Of a stretch of DNA of 64,000 bases, positions 34,422-45,508 are shown in pieces (the first letter of the stretch is position 1; every line of letters begins with the position of its first letter). Position numbers and translations under genes: made by a program. The stretch spans positions 1,736,001 through 1,800,000 of the forward strand of contig CM034547.1 of NCBI GenBank assembly GCA_020055645.1, read 5' to 3'. This DNA comes from Tomocerus qinae. Its lineage: Eukaryota > Arthropoda > Collembola > Entomobryomorpha > Tomoceridae. A model generated the notes under the pieces. It was not told the DNA's origin, ran no database searches, and was given only the letters and a program-made list of their open reading frames with translations.

Positions 34422-35313
34422 AGTGGTAAGTGGTTTTTAATGGTATTTAACGTTAAATACCACTATCTAAAAAGTAGGGATATAAATGGTATAAATGGTA
34501 AAAAAATAGTTTCATTTAAATTTCGTGTTTGAATTTTGAATAAAATTCGGTGCCAAAGTATGAAATAACTTAGCTAATGATCATTGTTGTCACAAATTGA
34601 TAAGTGTTGCAAGACTCGTGTACCTCAACACTCACCTTGCCACCACTTCACTCCCACATTCACCCCTCACTCTCACCCTCCTCCTCAGAGCAACACGGAT
34701 CCTACAAACTTGCCATGCAAAGTCCTTTATCGTCGTGAAAATGGAAATCTACAACTACAATGCGCAAAGTTCATTATCGACACCATGATCAACGAATCCC
34801 TAGTTGGAACTTGGTCAGCCGAAATAAACACAGCGGCATGGCCAACTAATACAATTAAGTACATCACTGCCCTAAGGTCGGTAACTTCCTACAGTAGACA
34901 ATCAATCTGCAAATGCAAGACGGATTGCCAAACTAATAGATGTCCATGTAAAAAGAATGACATACCCTGTGGTACAAAGTGTCATGTTGGCAATACATGT
35001 AAGAATGTTAAGTGCAATTAATTGTTCTTTTACGTTTCTACCCATATTTTAATCATTTGGTTTTTGTAATTATCACTATTTGACTGAGTAAATCAAGCTA
35101 ATAAGATTTTGAGCATAAATTATAATCATAATCATTATAAAGCAGCATAATTGTCTTATTAACTCATGCTTTGCAATGTATTTAAAAATGGAACAGTTGT
35201 ACTGAAACCTCGAGGGTCGGTTATCCTAGTATAGCGGCCGAGGAACAGTTATACTACTACAATGGCGCGGTTGTACAGATGGTTGAGTTATACTACAACA
35301 TATATGTCGTAGT
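34422..35313 (+). repeat. Right arm of the palindrome split by BEL
   Basis: Starts AGTGGTAAGTGG, which pairs with the left inner end. Strong homology is 34818-35313; 34450-34817 has no partner on the left. Confidence 0.85.
34584..35021 (+). CDS. Cys-rich CXC-like protein fragment, right copy
   Basis: 145 residues, the longer of the two copies. A Pro/His-rich stretch (HSPCHHFTPTFTPHSHPPPQ) is followed by PCKVLYRRENGNLQLQC and then the same 11-Cys tail. The LYRRENGNLQLQCAK part plus the Cys tail recalls the C-terminus of certain animal transposon integrase-like proteins. This is from memory and not certain. No catalytic core is present, so it is likely a fragment captured by the palindrome. 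Confidence 0.5.
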   Translation: MLSQIDKCCKTRVPQHSPCHHFTPTFTPHSHPPPQSNTDPTNLPCKVLYRRENGNLQLQCAKFIIDTMINESLVGTWSAEINTAAWPTNTIKYITALRSVTSYSRQSICKCKTDCQTNRCPCKKNDIPCGTKCHVGNTCKNVKCN

Positions 35314-36030
35314 TTACACACACCGTAGTACCGATATCTACACTAACTATGCATCTACACTAACTATGCATCTACACTCTAATGTCTAAATGATAAAGAA
35401 TGAAAATGGAGTTCTATTGACAAACAGTTTCACATTCGCTACTCTCGTTTCCTATTCAGCCCACCCTGGCCATTCCATCTGGTCATTGATGTTTTAATGC
35501 AATGTGTACCTTCGTCATACAATATCATTGTCCTATCCATGTTACACTCAACATAAATGTCTTATTCGTAGCTATGTATAGTTACCATTTTCCTTCCCTC
35601 TATTCTATATGACAACAGAAAAAGTAATAAATTCTGGCCACCATTTTCAAAAATAGATTATAGTAAGTAGTCTCTACTCTAGTACTATTATAATATTAAT
35701 GTCGTAGCATTAGTAAGTTCAGATTAGACATTATGTTATTCAAGCCTGTTTATTGTTGATTGATAATCCAATAAAGCAGGTTTTACTTATGCCCTTTTCA
35801 TCATTAATCATTAGTACTAGTCACCCAGCACTATTAAATGTTTAAATATGCAAACCCCTAGTAGTGTCATTGCCATCAAAGTATTTGCTTTAAAGTGATG
35901 GGATAACATGGTTTGGCTGTTTTGTTGCACCTCATTAAGAAAACCTAACTATATTTACATATTATTCATTGTTAAATATAGATTTTGGATAGAAATGGAA
36001 ATCATTATAATATTTGTAACAGACTTCAAA
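35314..36030. other. Non-coding, nothing recognised
   Basis: Contains a short direct repeat CACTAACTATGCATCTA near 35340-35375. No gene. Confidence 0.4.
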
Positions 36031-36035
36031 GTAGT

Positions 36036-36620
36036 TTTAGCTCGACTGAGGAAGCGAGCTTATAGAACCACAAAGTCTGTCCGTACGTCCGTCCGTCCGT
36101 ACCCACGATAACTTTCGAACGCAACAACGGAAGTTAACCAAACTTGGCAAAAACAATGCCTATGGACAGGTGACGATTTCTATTGATTTTGGGATAAATC
36201 GGTCCATTGGTTGCTGAGATACCACGCGCTCACTTTGTCTTCATTTTGATAGGCAACGTGAAAAATGGGCATTGAAAAGTTCAATTGCGTTTCCTATAAA
36301 TTGTTAGCAGGATAATATAAAATATTTCACCCCGCTTCAACCAAACTTAAGATTTCATAGTAAAGCAAATAAAACCCGAAAATAACTATTAGAATATGGA
36401 AATAAATCTATTTCGCATTTATATTTAATTTTATAGTCAAACTTGCATTTTTCCAATTTCTATTAATTTTGATAATTAATATTGATCGATTTTGATTCTT
36501 TTTAATTTTCATAGTCAAAATTAATCAATTGTGATTTAATGCTGATTTTCATACTCAACATTAATCATTTTTAATTTCATGATGATTTTCATAGTCAATA
36601 ATTAGTAGAAAATATTTTAC
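36036..36620 (+). mobile_element. AGCTCGC-ended repeat, left copy
   Basis: Starts TTTTAGCTCGACTGAGGAAG and continues to GTCCGTCCGTCCGT, CGATAACTTTCGAACGCAA and ATAAATTGTTAGCAGGATAA. This is the inverted partner of 40395-40687. From about 36430 it passes into degenerate 40-bp type units (TTTTCATAGTCAA). The end AGCTCGC and GCGAGCT can fold into a hairpin. Confidence 0.75.
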
Positions 36621-36865
36621 CAATGAATTTCAAAAATTTGATTACGTCAAACTATTAATAGCAAGGCAACAATTATTTAGTTAGCATCATTTGGTTGTGG
36701 ATTGTATAGGTTGACTTGACTTGACATAGGATTGGTTAATTAATGTAAAGGGGTAGGCAGAAAATAGATAGACATAACGAGGACGATTAAAATAGTGGTA
36801 GTTAATTAAAATAACAGAGCTACTTAAAATGAAGAGGTAAAATAATTGTAATAAAGAGATTATTT

Positions 36866-37090
36866 AAAATGACGAGATTATTTAAAATGACGAGATTATT
36901 TAAAATGACGAGATTATTTAAAATGACGAGATTATTTAAAATGACGAGATTATTTAAAATGACGAGATTATTTAAAATGACGAGATTATTTAAAATGACG
37001 AGATTATTTAAAATGACGAGATTATTTAAAATGACGAGATTATTTAAAATGACGAGATTATTTAAAATGACGAGATTATTTAAAATGACG
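36866..37090 (+). repeat. 18-bp minisatellite, about 12 units
   Basis: Unit ATTTAAAATGACGAGATT, nearly perfect, followed to 37190 by degenerate units. Read through, it encodes MTRLFK repeats; I take that to be accidental because the unit is a multiple of three. Confidence 0.92.
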
Positions 37091-37344
37091 ATGGGGTCAT
37101 TTACAATGACGTCTGTTTAAAATGACGGGTAATGTAAAATGACGGGGTTATTTAAAACGACGGGTAATGTATAATGACGGGGTTATTTAAAATGTACGTG
37201 TAAAATTAATGATATTCATGAAAATCAGGCGCTGATGAAAGGATTTCGGACATTTACTGTACAAAAAATTTCACTGCTTGGTTAAATGATATTGAATTTG
37301 ATACACCATGATTATGTTGATTCGATAAGTATTGTATTTTATTT

Positions 37345-37372
37345 CCCGTCCGTAGGACGGGCTTAGTTCTAG
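37345..37372 (+). mobile_element. Helitron-like 3' terminus
   Basis: A perfect hairpin CCCGTCC-GTA-GGACGGG is followed by seven bases and CTAG, with a T next. A hairpin shortly before CTRR, next to T, is the classic Helitron 3' end. The 5' TC end was not located, so the element's extent is unknown; it may include the minisatellite. Confidence 0.5.
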
Positions 37373-37940
37373 TACATAATTACGGTTAATAGGTAAGAGA
37401 ATTTTAGGGAATGTACAAATGTGCAAAATGGTTGCAGGTTGCAGTACATAATCTTCTTAACGCGGTCACTTTTTCCACAACCCTTTTCGCTCCGTCGAAA
37501 CTCGAAAGAAGCTAAAATTAAAGCAGCGTTGCCGATAAGCTTATGCATAAAGATATTATTTAAAGTTATGTTTTGGAAAACAGTGCAGATATTATAAGCT
37601 GTCCCGGGTTCAGGTACATTGTATGTAAACTACTATGACTATGACATTTCTACAAAGTTAAATAGTGTACTGCTCGGACTGTCATATATTTTCGGTATGA
37701 ATCGAAACTGCATTTACATGATCTTCTATTCGCTGTGCGCACAAGTAAAGTGGTTCACCCTCGTGTAATATTATGACTTTTCCTGTTGGAGACGATTACA
37801 AGCTACCTGAATTTTAGTGTAGTAAAGATTTGAAAGAAACTAATGTACACAAACAAAATAATTAAATTTTCCAACTTTTTCGGTCAAAAAACAGCTCAAT
37901 TAAAATTGTAAACCGCATAGTAAATACTTTTAGGTAAAAT

Positions 37941-38310
37941 ATGTCGCAAAATTGTACAGTTTTTGGCTGTGCCAACACTTTTGGTAACACTCGTCATATA
38001 TCTTCTGAAATAAAATTTTATTCCTACCTTCGGCGATGGTGGGAAGCAGAAAAATTAAAATTTTGGACACAGTTTGCAAAAAGTATCAAGTAAGTGTTTA
38101 GACTAATAATAGACTTAGTAAATTACTCTAAAGAATATGCAAATTTTATTAATGACACATTTATTGCAGCCCTGACGGAAGCCATTGGACGCCAACCATG
38201 TACTCCCGAATTAGCAGTGCGCATTTTAATGGCAATAAAATAAGTTAAGATCCAAATAGTCCTAGCTTCAACCCCACAATTTTTTCACCGAACAGTGGGG
38301 AATGACTTCA
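37941..38310 (+). pseudogene. THAP zinc finger, two exons
   Basis: Exon 1 (37941-38089) encodes MSQNCTVFGC, KFYSYLRRWW and KFWTQFAKSI. A GTAAGTG donor at 38090 and a TTGCAG acceptor ending at 38169 join to NPDGSHWTPTMYSRISSAHF. This is the C2CH THAP layout (C5, C10, the W of SHW, and HF), but the third Cys is Ser (RISSAHF). A stop follows soon after (near 38242). THAP domains bind transposon ends. Here it would be the N-terminus of the ISL2EU transposase, now cut off from the DDE exon by a 2-kb insertion. Confidence 0.72.
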
Positions 38311-38689
38311 TTAAATGACACAGAAAATCGCTATAATAGGTTTGTAATTTGTAAAGAATTATAGTTCTTTCCCAAGAAAAATAACTTAATCTTAAGCTGT
38401 AGCTCAATAATTTTTTAAAATTATGAATATACTAGAGCTCTTTTGTTTTTAGAAGCGATGAATGTAGAACAACTACAAATAGACGCCGGAGTAAATATGA
38501 ATGGGTATAACTTAGACCTAGATCCTGTGGACCTAAATACTGCAAAAACAGTAAAAAAATAATGTTTATTTTCTTTAAGATCCAAGAGTTATTGTTTTAA
38601 AAAATATATTCATGTATAAAATTAAAAGTGATGATTATTCTAGGTGGCTACCGTAGGGCGTCAAACTGAAATGAGTTTAAAAAACCTAC

Positions 38690-40687
38690 AGCAAGCCGTA
38701 ACAGAAGCTCGCCTGAGTAAAGGTTAACGTGTACACATTTTGGTAGACGAAAAGAACTCGCACGTAACACAAAACCGAACGTACGGATTTTAATCAAACT
38801 TTCAGAATTGAGTCTTTATATATGTAGCTACGACATATTAAAAATTCAGACATTGATATTATGAGGAAACGAAACTATATTATTTGAAAAATCAACAAAA
38901 AACTAAAATTGATAATAGTTGATTAAGAAAATCAACAGAAAATCAAAATTGATAATTGTTGATTGGGAAAATCAACAGAAAATCAAAATTGATAATTGTT
39001 AATTGGGAAAATCAACAGAAAATCAAAATTGATAATTGTTGATTGGGAAAATCAACAGAAAATCAAAATTGATAATTGTTGATTAGGAAAATCAACAGAA
39101 AATTAAAATTGATTACTGTTGACTATGAAAATAAACAGAAAATCAAAACTAATTAATGTTGGCTATGAAAATCCACAGAAAATTAATATTGATTACTGTT
39201 GACTATGAAAATCAACAGACAATCAAAACTGATTAATACTGACTATGAAAATCAACAGAAATTTGATTATCATAATCAATACAAAATCAAAATTTATTAA
39301 TATTGACTATTAAAATCAACAGAAATTTGATTATCATAATCAATACAAAATCAAAATATATTAATATTGACTATCAAAATCATACATAATGAAAATATAT
39401 GAATATTGACTATCAGAGTCAATACATAATGAAAATATATTAATATTGACTATTTAAGTCAATATATAATGAAAATATATTAATATTGACTACTAAAGTC
39501 AATATATAATGAAAATATATTTATATTGACTACTAAAGTCAATACATAATGAAAATATATTAATATTGACTATTTAAGTCAATATATAATGAAAATATAT
39601 TAATATTGACTACTATAGTCAATATATAATGAAAACATATTTATATTGACTACTAAAGTCAATACATAATGAAAATATATTAATATTGACTATTTAAGTC
39701 AATATATAATGAAAATATTGCTTATTTCCTTTAGTGCACATGAGTAAATATTGCTTATTTCCTTTAGTGCACATGAGTAAATAATAGGAAAAACGCACAA
39801 CTCGAACTCCAATTTAACAAACTTTATTTAGCAGTTACCGCAGTTTCGCATTTTGCATCTTCAGACTGCTATAAAAGTAAGCAATTAGAATATAACAACC
39901 GAATTGGAAAATGTATGTACAGGTCAGAAATGTAATGCCAATTAGAGTCCGTTGAAATTACATAATTTAAGTATTTTTGACAGAAATAATTTAGAATTTA
40001 GTAAGTCAAATGATTACATGCCCAAATGACTACTAAAGTCAATATATAATGAAAATATATTTATATTGACTACTAAAGTCAATATATAATGAAAATATAT
40101 TTATATTGACTACTAAAGTCAATACATAATGAAAATATATTAATATTGACTACTAAAGTCAATACATAATGAAAATATATTAATATTGACTATTAAAGTC
40201 AATACATAATGAAAATATATTAATATTGACTATTAAAGTCCATACATAATGAAAATATATTAATATTGACTATTAAAATCAAGACAACTTGAAACAGATT
40301 CGTTATTTTACTTTTGAGTGTAATTTTCCGTTTTTGTTATTTTACTATCTAATTTCAGTTTTAGTAGAAGCGGCATGATTTATTTTATACTATCTCGCTA
40401 ACAATCTATAGGAAACGGTATTACAATTTTCAATGCCCAATTTTCTCTTTGACTATCAAAATGAAGACAAAGTGATCGCGCGGTATCTCAGCAATCAATA
40501 GACCGATTAACCCCAAAATCAATAGGGATCGTCAGTGGTCCATAGGCATTGTATCTGCCAAGTTTGGTTAATATCCGTCTTTGCGTTCGAAAGTTATCTT
40601 GGGTACGGACGGACGGACGGACGGACGGACGGACGTACGGACAGACTGTGTGGTTCTATAAGCTCGCTTCCTCAGGCGAGCTAAAAC
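38690..40687 (-). mobile_element. AGCTCGC-ended repeat, right copy, with 40-bp array
   Basis: The ends are GTAACAGAAGCTCGCCTGAG (left) and, inverted, TTTTAGCTCGCCTGAGGAAG (right), both containing AGCTCGCCTGAG. The right 290 bp mirror 36036-36310. The interior is mostly the 40-bp tandem array. It adjoins the DDE exon and separates it from the THAP exons. No coding capacity. It may be Helentron-like or foldback-like; I cannot decide. Confidence 0.65.
38886..40280. repeat. 40-bp tandem array of dyad-symmetric units
   Basis: About 27 units of 40 bp in two blocks (to 39715, and from 40028). The left units read GTTGATTGGGAAAATCAAC and the right units ATTGACTATTTAAGTCAAT; both are inverted repeats. 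39716-40027 is unrelated sequence with a 33-bp tandem duplication (GCTTATTTCCTTTAGTGCAC). Confidence 0.92.
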
Positions 40688-40702
40688 GCCTATGGAGGAG
40701 AC

Positions 40703-41720
40703 TTGAAGATATTTTTAAGTTCAACAATTAATGGGGAATCCAGCACATATGTAAGCCATACAACCTCATGTGAAATGTCTACAAGTGAGGTAAAGAAGGT
40801 GGATGTAGCTGTAGGAACATCCTACAAGACTTGCAGTTTTAATGGATACAATTCTGTAATTAATGATGAAAATGCAGCACAAAGCTTGGCAGGAGTACAG
40901 GCTAATGTTTTCAGCCTACTTTTAAATATTATCCCTAATAATCCTGTGAAGAACGTGTCGTTAAGAAGAAGGATAACTTGCTGATATTTTTGATGAAAAT
41001 AAAATTGGGGTTGTCATTTTCGGCCCTATCTGCAATTTTTGGGATTCATCAGTCAACAGTAAGTAGAACGTTTTTTCATATGATATACCTACTAAAGGCA
41101 AGAACCAAGTATTGGATATTTTGGCCATCAAAAGAAGCTGTTTTAGTTACTATGCCTGACTGTTTTAAGAATTCATCTTCAAATTGTCGCGTTATAATTG
41201 ATTGTACTGAAGTCAAAACTGGGAAACCAACGACTGTACAACAACAAATATTTATGTATTCACAATATAAAAGTGCCTGGACAGTTAAATTTTTAATTGG
41301 AATAACACCTGCTGGCCTAATTTCCTTTATTTCGAAGGCGTATGGTGGTAGATCAACGGATTCATTTATAACGAATGATTCCGGATTGTTAAATAAACTA
41401 GAGGAAGGAGACATTGTGTTAGCAGACATAGGTTTTCCGTTAATTAATACAGCTTGTGAAAACAAAATTGTTATTTTAGTAATGCCTCCATTTTCTGATC
41501 CAAATGTACCACAATTTTCAGAAAAAAACATGGAAGAAACGTACAACATTGCAAGTGTTCGTATTCATGTGGAAAGAATTATTCAACGAGCAAAAATATT
41601 TAATATACTTCAGCACAGACTTCCCATTTATTTACTTCCACACATTGATGATATAAACCTGTGAAATACATATTTGTTGTGTATTAGCTAATTTACAACC
41701 TACTATTTTAAAGCAGTGAT
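40703..41720 (+). pseudogene. ISL2EU DDE_4-type transposase
   Basis: A linker frame (40703-40984) ends in FSLLLNIIPNNPVKNVSL and shifts near 40975 to the main frame 40978-41664 (228 residues). This has a helix-turn-helix-like start (FSALSAIFGIHQSTVSRTFF) and the RNase H-fold catalytic acids D75 (VIIDCTE), D150 (VLADIGF, where related proteins have ADRGF) and E199 (IHVERIIQRAK). VKFLIGITPAGLISFISK and GGRSTDSFI are strong family words. A second shift near 41660 takes the last part (CCVLANLQPTIL) to about 41720. It would cut the transposon ends. Two frameshifts make it inactive. Confidence 0.85.
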
Positions 41721-41855
41721 TTCACTAATGTATATAAGCAAAGATACACATTTGACCAAGAGACAGCAGCGAAAGCTACTGTCTTTAAAATATATATGTT
41801 AATGAACGTTATATAATTTTGTAAACTACAATTACAACTTACATACAAGTTTTTG

Positions 41856-43055
41856 TTACTTTAATAATTCATTCAGCATGTATGTAAAATAAAAGTGTTC
41901 GAGCTTTGGAATAATTTCACGCAAAAATGCTTCGTCTTTGTTTACACTGACACATACCTGCTGCTTACTACTGTGTACGACAAAATCGCACACATTTGCC
42001 TTTGTAACGTACATTCCAAGTTGTACTTGAGTAAAGTATGTATGGTTTTTTAGTAACTGAAGATTACTTTCATCGAAGTAAAGATATTTTACATAAGAAA
42101 CTTTTTCCTTAATGTCAACTACGTTTTTATTTTTCCTAGTAGATGGACACTTTATTTCTAGAAGCCGTTTACCGTTTTTATCCAAAATAATTCCATCCGG
42201 GCTTACGCAGACCCAAGGTTGTTGACTGGTAACAATGACTCCACATTCTAAAATTCGCTAAGAAATAGTCTTCTGAAATTTATGTCTTGCAACTTTTTCC
42301 ATTCTTAAACCGTATTCTGTGTTTTTGTTAGAAAAGTCTTTGATGTTGATGAGACGAGCAGCTAATATGTGCAAATTAGCTCTCCTTGTCACGATAGAAT
42401 GTGCTCTTGTACCAGATATTCGTATACGCCTTGCTTCTTTCCAGGATATTTGATTCTGTCCCATCGATGAAATTGCCAAACGCAATGTCATCTTTTGATA
42501 AAACGATCTCCTTGGTATAAAAACTGGCTTGCTCCAAGGTCATGTTAGCTATTAGATCATATTTTAGTTTTTTACTCGATCTTTTTGATGTCAGTTGATG
42601 AAAATTATATTCTTCATGACTTGAATTGTTTATTTCTGGAAGAATTTTTTCTAAGACCTCGTATTCACACTTTTCGTGCACCCGGCGGATAATTTGGCTT
42701 AATAGTTGACGTATTTCTGTTTCCACTGTGTGTTCATTTTGCTTTTTAAGTGTCTCATTTATAGGACAGTCTATATCTGGAAAGTGTTCCGGAATTAGAA
42801 TTGCAGGGTAAGCTGATAAAGCTGGCTCATCAATTTTCACAGGATACAATGATTTTATGGTCATTCCTTTTGAGTACAATGCTTTCGGATCCCCTTTCGG
42901 TATTCCTCAAAATTGTTTCATAGATGTTTTGGCTAATGATTCATGCCCATTGATAGATATAATAGTCCCTGCTGCGTGCTTGCACTTAGCTACAATTCCA
43001 GCTTTGTAGGAACAGTTTCCGGTTAATATTTCCCGATTCAGATTTAACTGTGCAA
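41856..43055 (-). pseudogene. SWIM zinc finger and YqaJ-type exonuclease of ISL2EU
   Basis: Convergent with the transposase, about 136 bp away. From 43055 it reads a SWIM-like C-x-AKCKH motif (GNCSYKAGIVAKCKHAAG), an in-frame stop near 42906, then 42879-42376 without recognised motifs. After a frameshift near 42470 comes the YqaJ nuclease: SWKEARRIRISGTRAH, TEYGLRMEKVA, a stop at 42260, WVCVSPDGII, LLEIKCPS, and YFTQVQLGMYV. The acids of SPDG, EIKC and the GxxxE box are the expected lambda-exonuclease-like catalytic set. Three breaks make it inactive. Its role in transposition is not known. Confidence 0.82.
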
Positions 43056-43155
43056 AAAATGCCTCATTATTTTAATTATTGGTCAATGTACCATAAATAA
43101 AATATACTTTATATCAATTTAGTTAATAAAATTAGATATGTTTTTACCTGAATTT

Positions 43156-43353
43156 CTATTTTATACGTTTTGCGTTGACACTGGTTTGAGGAAGGCATGT
43201 CGATTTTATCAGAATATTTTTTGGATACTGAATTTCATGAAGATTTTTGATGTGATGTGCATCCACCGAAGCTTTTCCTTTGTTTAGAGTTGATTTTCGA
43301 AAATAGTTATGTGTTACTTTTTGAAAACCACAGTATAACTTAATTTCGGTCAT
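43156..43353 (-). pseudogene. Possible N-terminal exon of the YqaJ protein
   Basis: 65 residues (MTEIKLYCGFQKVTHNYFRK ...) upstream of, and in the same direction as, the SWIM/YqaJ gene. A basic stretch and YCGF/HNYF words could be a degenerate DNA-binding exon. The link to the downstream gene is inferred from position only. Confidence 0.35.
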
Positions 43354-43649
43354 TTTTATTTGCGAGTCACCAAACTAAAATCAACTGCAATGTTCACGGT
43401 TGAAATTTTTATGATTGAGTAGTCTATCTTAGAATAACACATTCAGTTATTTGTTTTGCCCAAGAATATGCTTTTTGAAACAACAAAAACGGAGATTTAT
43501 GTCAGTTTGTATGTCACAGTTAAATTATATTTACTTATGTTTAATTGTTTATTTTCACCAGAAAATACCATTCCGAGGTACAGAAGCGACTCCAGCAAAT
43601 AAAGTCACACTTTACCGCTTGGGCAGCGCTGCAGTCTAGTTTTGCCCTG

Positions 43650-44737
43650 ACATCTAACCTTGTGCACACAGCGAATTGCCAATGTATAATGTGTATGTTC
43701 AAGAATATGTAGAATTTTCATTCCAAAATGGCTAGCTTATAGATTATTAACGCGCGAATAGAATTGTCTGTTAAATAAATAATTATTCATTAACTTAAAT
43801 AGCAGGTTTGGATTTTGAGTTCGCTTCATACTACTATTTATGAAAATCCGTGCGAACTCCTTGAAAAGTTGTATAGGTAAGCTAAATCCCTGCAATTTTA
43901 AAACATGCATTCAAATAAGTCATCTTAATTTATGCGTTTTTACAATTTTTAAAATAAGAACAGCAATACATATCTGTAAAATTGAAACTGGCAATTAATA
44001 ATAAGTTACTTGATACAAGAGATTCCAAAAATATTTAGAAAGAGAAGAACATAATAGCCCTAAAATATCAATACGCGAGAAATGAAATCAATTTACAGAC
44101 ATATTTTATTACGCTTGGAAAATATGAGCCAAATCATTGTACAAATTAACTGAAATTTTAATTCATTTTGTTATAGCAGCTTTGATCACTTCTGAATTTA
44201 ATTTAGACCAGTTTTAGTTTAGATATTATGACAAAACGAATTTTAGTAGATAGCTAAATGTATTTAGAATGGAAACAATACCTGAAGTGCGCAAATAGTT
44301 GTGCATAGTCATAGTAAAAGCACTTATTGTGAATTATAGTAAATATATTTTATAAAGTTATTCAGCTGCTATCATTTTATGTTGCAGTAGAATACAAAAA
44401 TATAGTAGTTGTGGTAGTAGTAGAGTAGGTAGTATTTTAAAGAAATTATTGTTACTATATATGTTATAGTTGTTAAACTTACATTTGCATTATTTAGCTA
44501 AATAATATTGATACAATTATTTATGCAATTTTAAAACATTACGTTATAGTAGCATAATATGTGCAGTTGTTTTAAGTAGGACTCAGTGTAATAGTTATAC
44601 TGTGTAATACATGAATTAGTGTGTTACAGTTTATGTATGACGAACATTTTAAGAATAATACTACTTGAAGCAAATCACGGCAACGCTGTAGTCTAAATTT
44701 TACCCAGGTAGTGGCCGCCGAGGAAATAAGGGTATAC
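43650..44737. other. AT-rich, non-coding
   Basis: GCAGCGCTGCAGTCTAG near 43625 and GCAACGCTGTAGTCTAA near 44680 are similar and in the same orientation, perhaps two right ends of one transposon family. Nothing else is recognised. Confidence 0.4.
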
Positions 44738-44739
44738 TA

Positions 44740-44962
44740 TAGTACAGGAATAAATAATAGGGAGTTGGAAATTCTGAGAGGTTAGCTGACATGTATCGGT
44801 TGTTTATTTAATGTTGACACCAATCTGACCTTTCGTTTTTATGAAAAATTTTCATGTCGCCATGGATTTAAGACTAAATTGCCAATTTTTGCAAAATCAC
44901 ATTTCAGAATTTAATGCATGGAGAGAGCCTGTTTCAACTCCCTATTATTTATTCCTGTACTA
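44740..44962. mobile_element. TA-flanked MITE, 223 bp
   Basis: TAGTACAGGAATAAATAATA is inverted at the right end (arms about 29 bp), with TA on both sides (44738-44739 and 44963-44964). The interior is shared with 47081-48279. Confidence 0.85.
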
Positions 44963-44991
44963 TAATGCGACAGAAATAGAAAGGTTTTAGG

Positions 44992-45257
44992 CACAGTAGT
45001 TTGATCCCCATGGCTACTCCCCCACATACAGTAATGCAATACCCAAAATAACAAAAATTTTGCGCCCAAGTTGGAGAAGCCCATGGCATTGGCAATTTGG
45101 GTGTAGATTCTGCAAATTGTTGTTGCTATTGACTCCATGTGTTGGGCAGCCACCCAAGATCCCATTCAAAAATCGAAACTTGGGTGCAAAATTTTTGTTA
45201 TTTTGGGTATTGCATTACTGTATGTGGGGGAATAGCCATGGGAATCAAACTACTGTG
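44992..45257. mobile_element. hAT-like MITE, 266 bp
   Basis: CACAGTAGTTTGAT at the left is inverted at the right; the arms extend some 85 bp (CACATACAGTAATGCAATAC). GTTTTAGG flanks both sides (44984-44991 and 45258-45265), an exact 8-bp duplication. It contains no transposase. Confidence 0.87.
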
Positions 45258-45508
45258 GTTTTAGGCATAATAACCCATAGAATTAGAAACACACTAACAC
45301 ACGGTACTAGAAGAAACATTTCCCTATCTCACAATGTATTAATTTATATGGAAGCGTTTGTTGTACGAAAGTACAAGACCGGGAAACGTGTGTAAAAAGT
45401 GTGGAGAATGGAAGCTTTTTGCCTGTTTACAATATCCTGTTATTTATCCTGTTATTTTGTTATGCGTTATCTAAATCCCCTTTCTATATCTATGTAATAA
45501 CCTATGTC

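Larger units (their letters stand above)
37510..44715 (+). mobile_element. Decayed ISL2EU DNA transposon, approximate extent
   Basis: Contains THAP exons, a DDE_4-type transposase and a convergent SWIM/YqaJ nuclease gene, the combination reported for ISL2EU elements. The left boundary candidate, near TAAAATTAAAGCAGCGTTGC (about 37516), has a partial inverted match near 44685-44708. A second candidate end is near 43620-43650. The boundaries are therefore tentative. A 2-kb repeat (38690-40687) is inserted between the THAP exons and the DDE exon. Confidence 0.55.

Noticed and set aside
36869-37120. ORF of MTRLFK repeats
   Set aside because: It is a by-product of an 18-bp tandem repeat (a multiple of three), with no other coding evidence.
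41076-41549. 157-residue minus-strand frame opposite the DDE transposase
   Set aside because: A shadow of the transposase frame.
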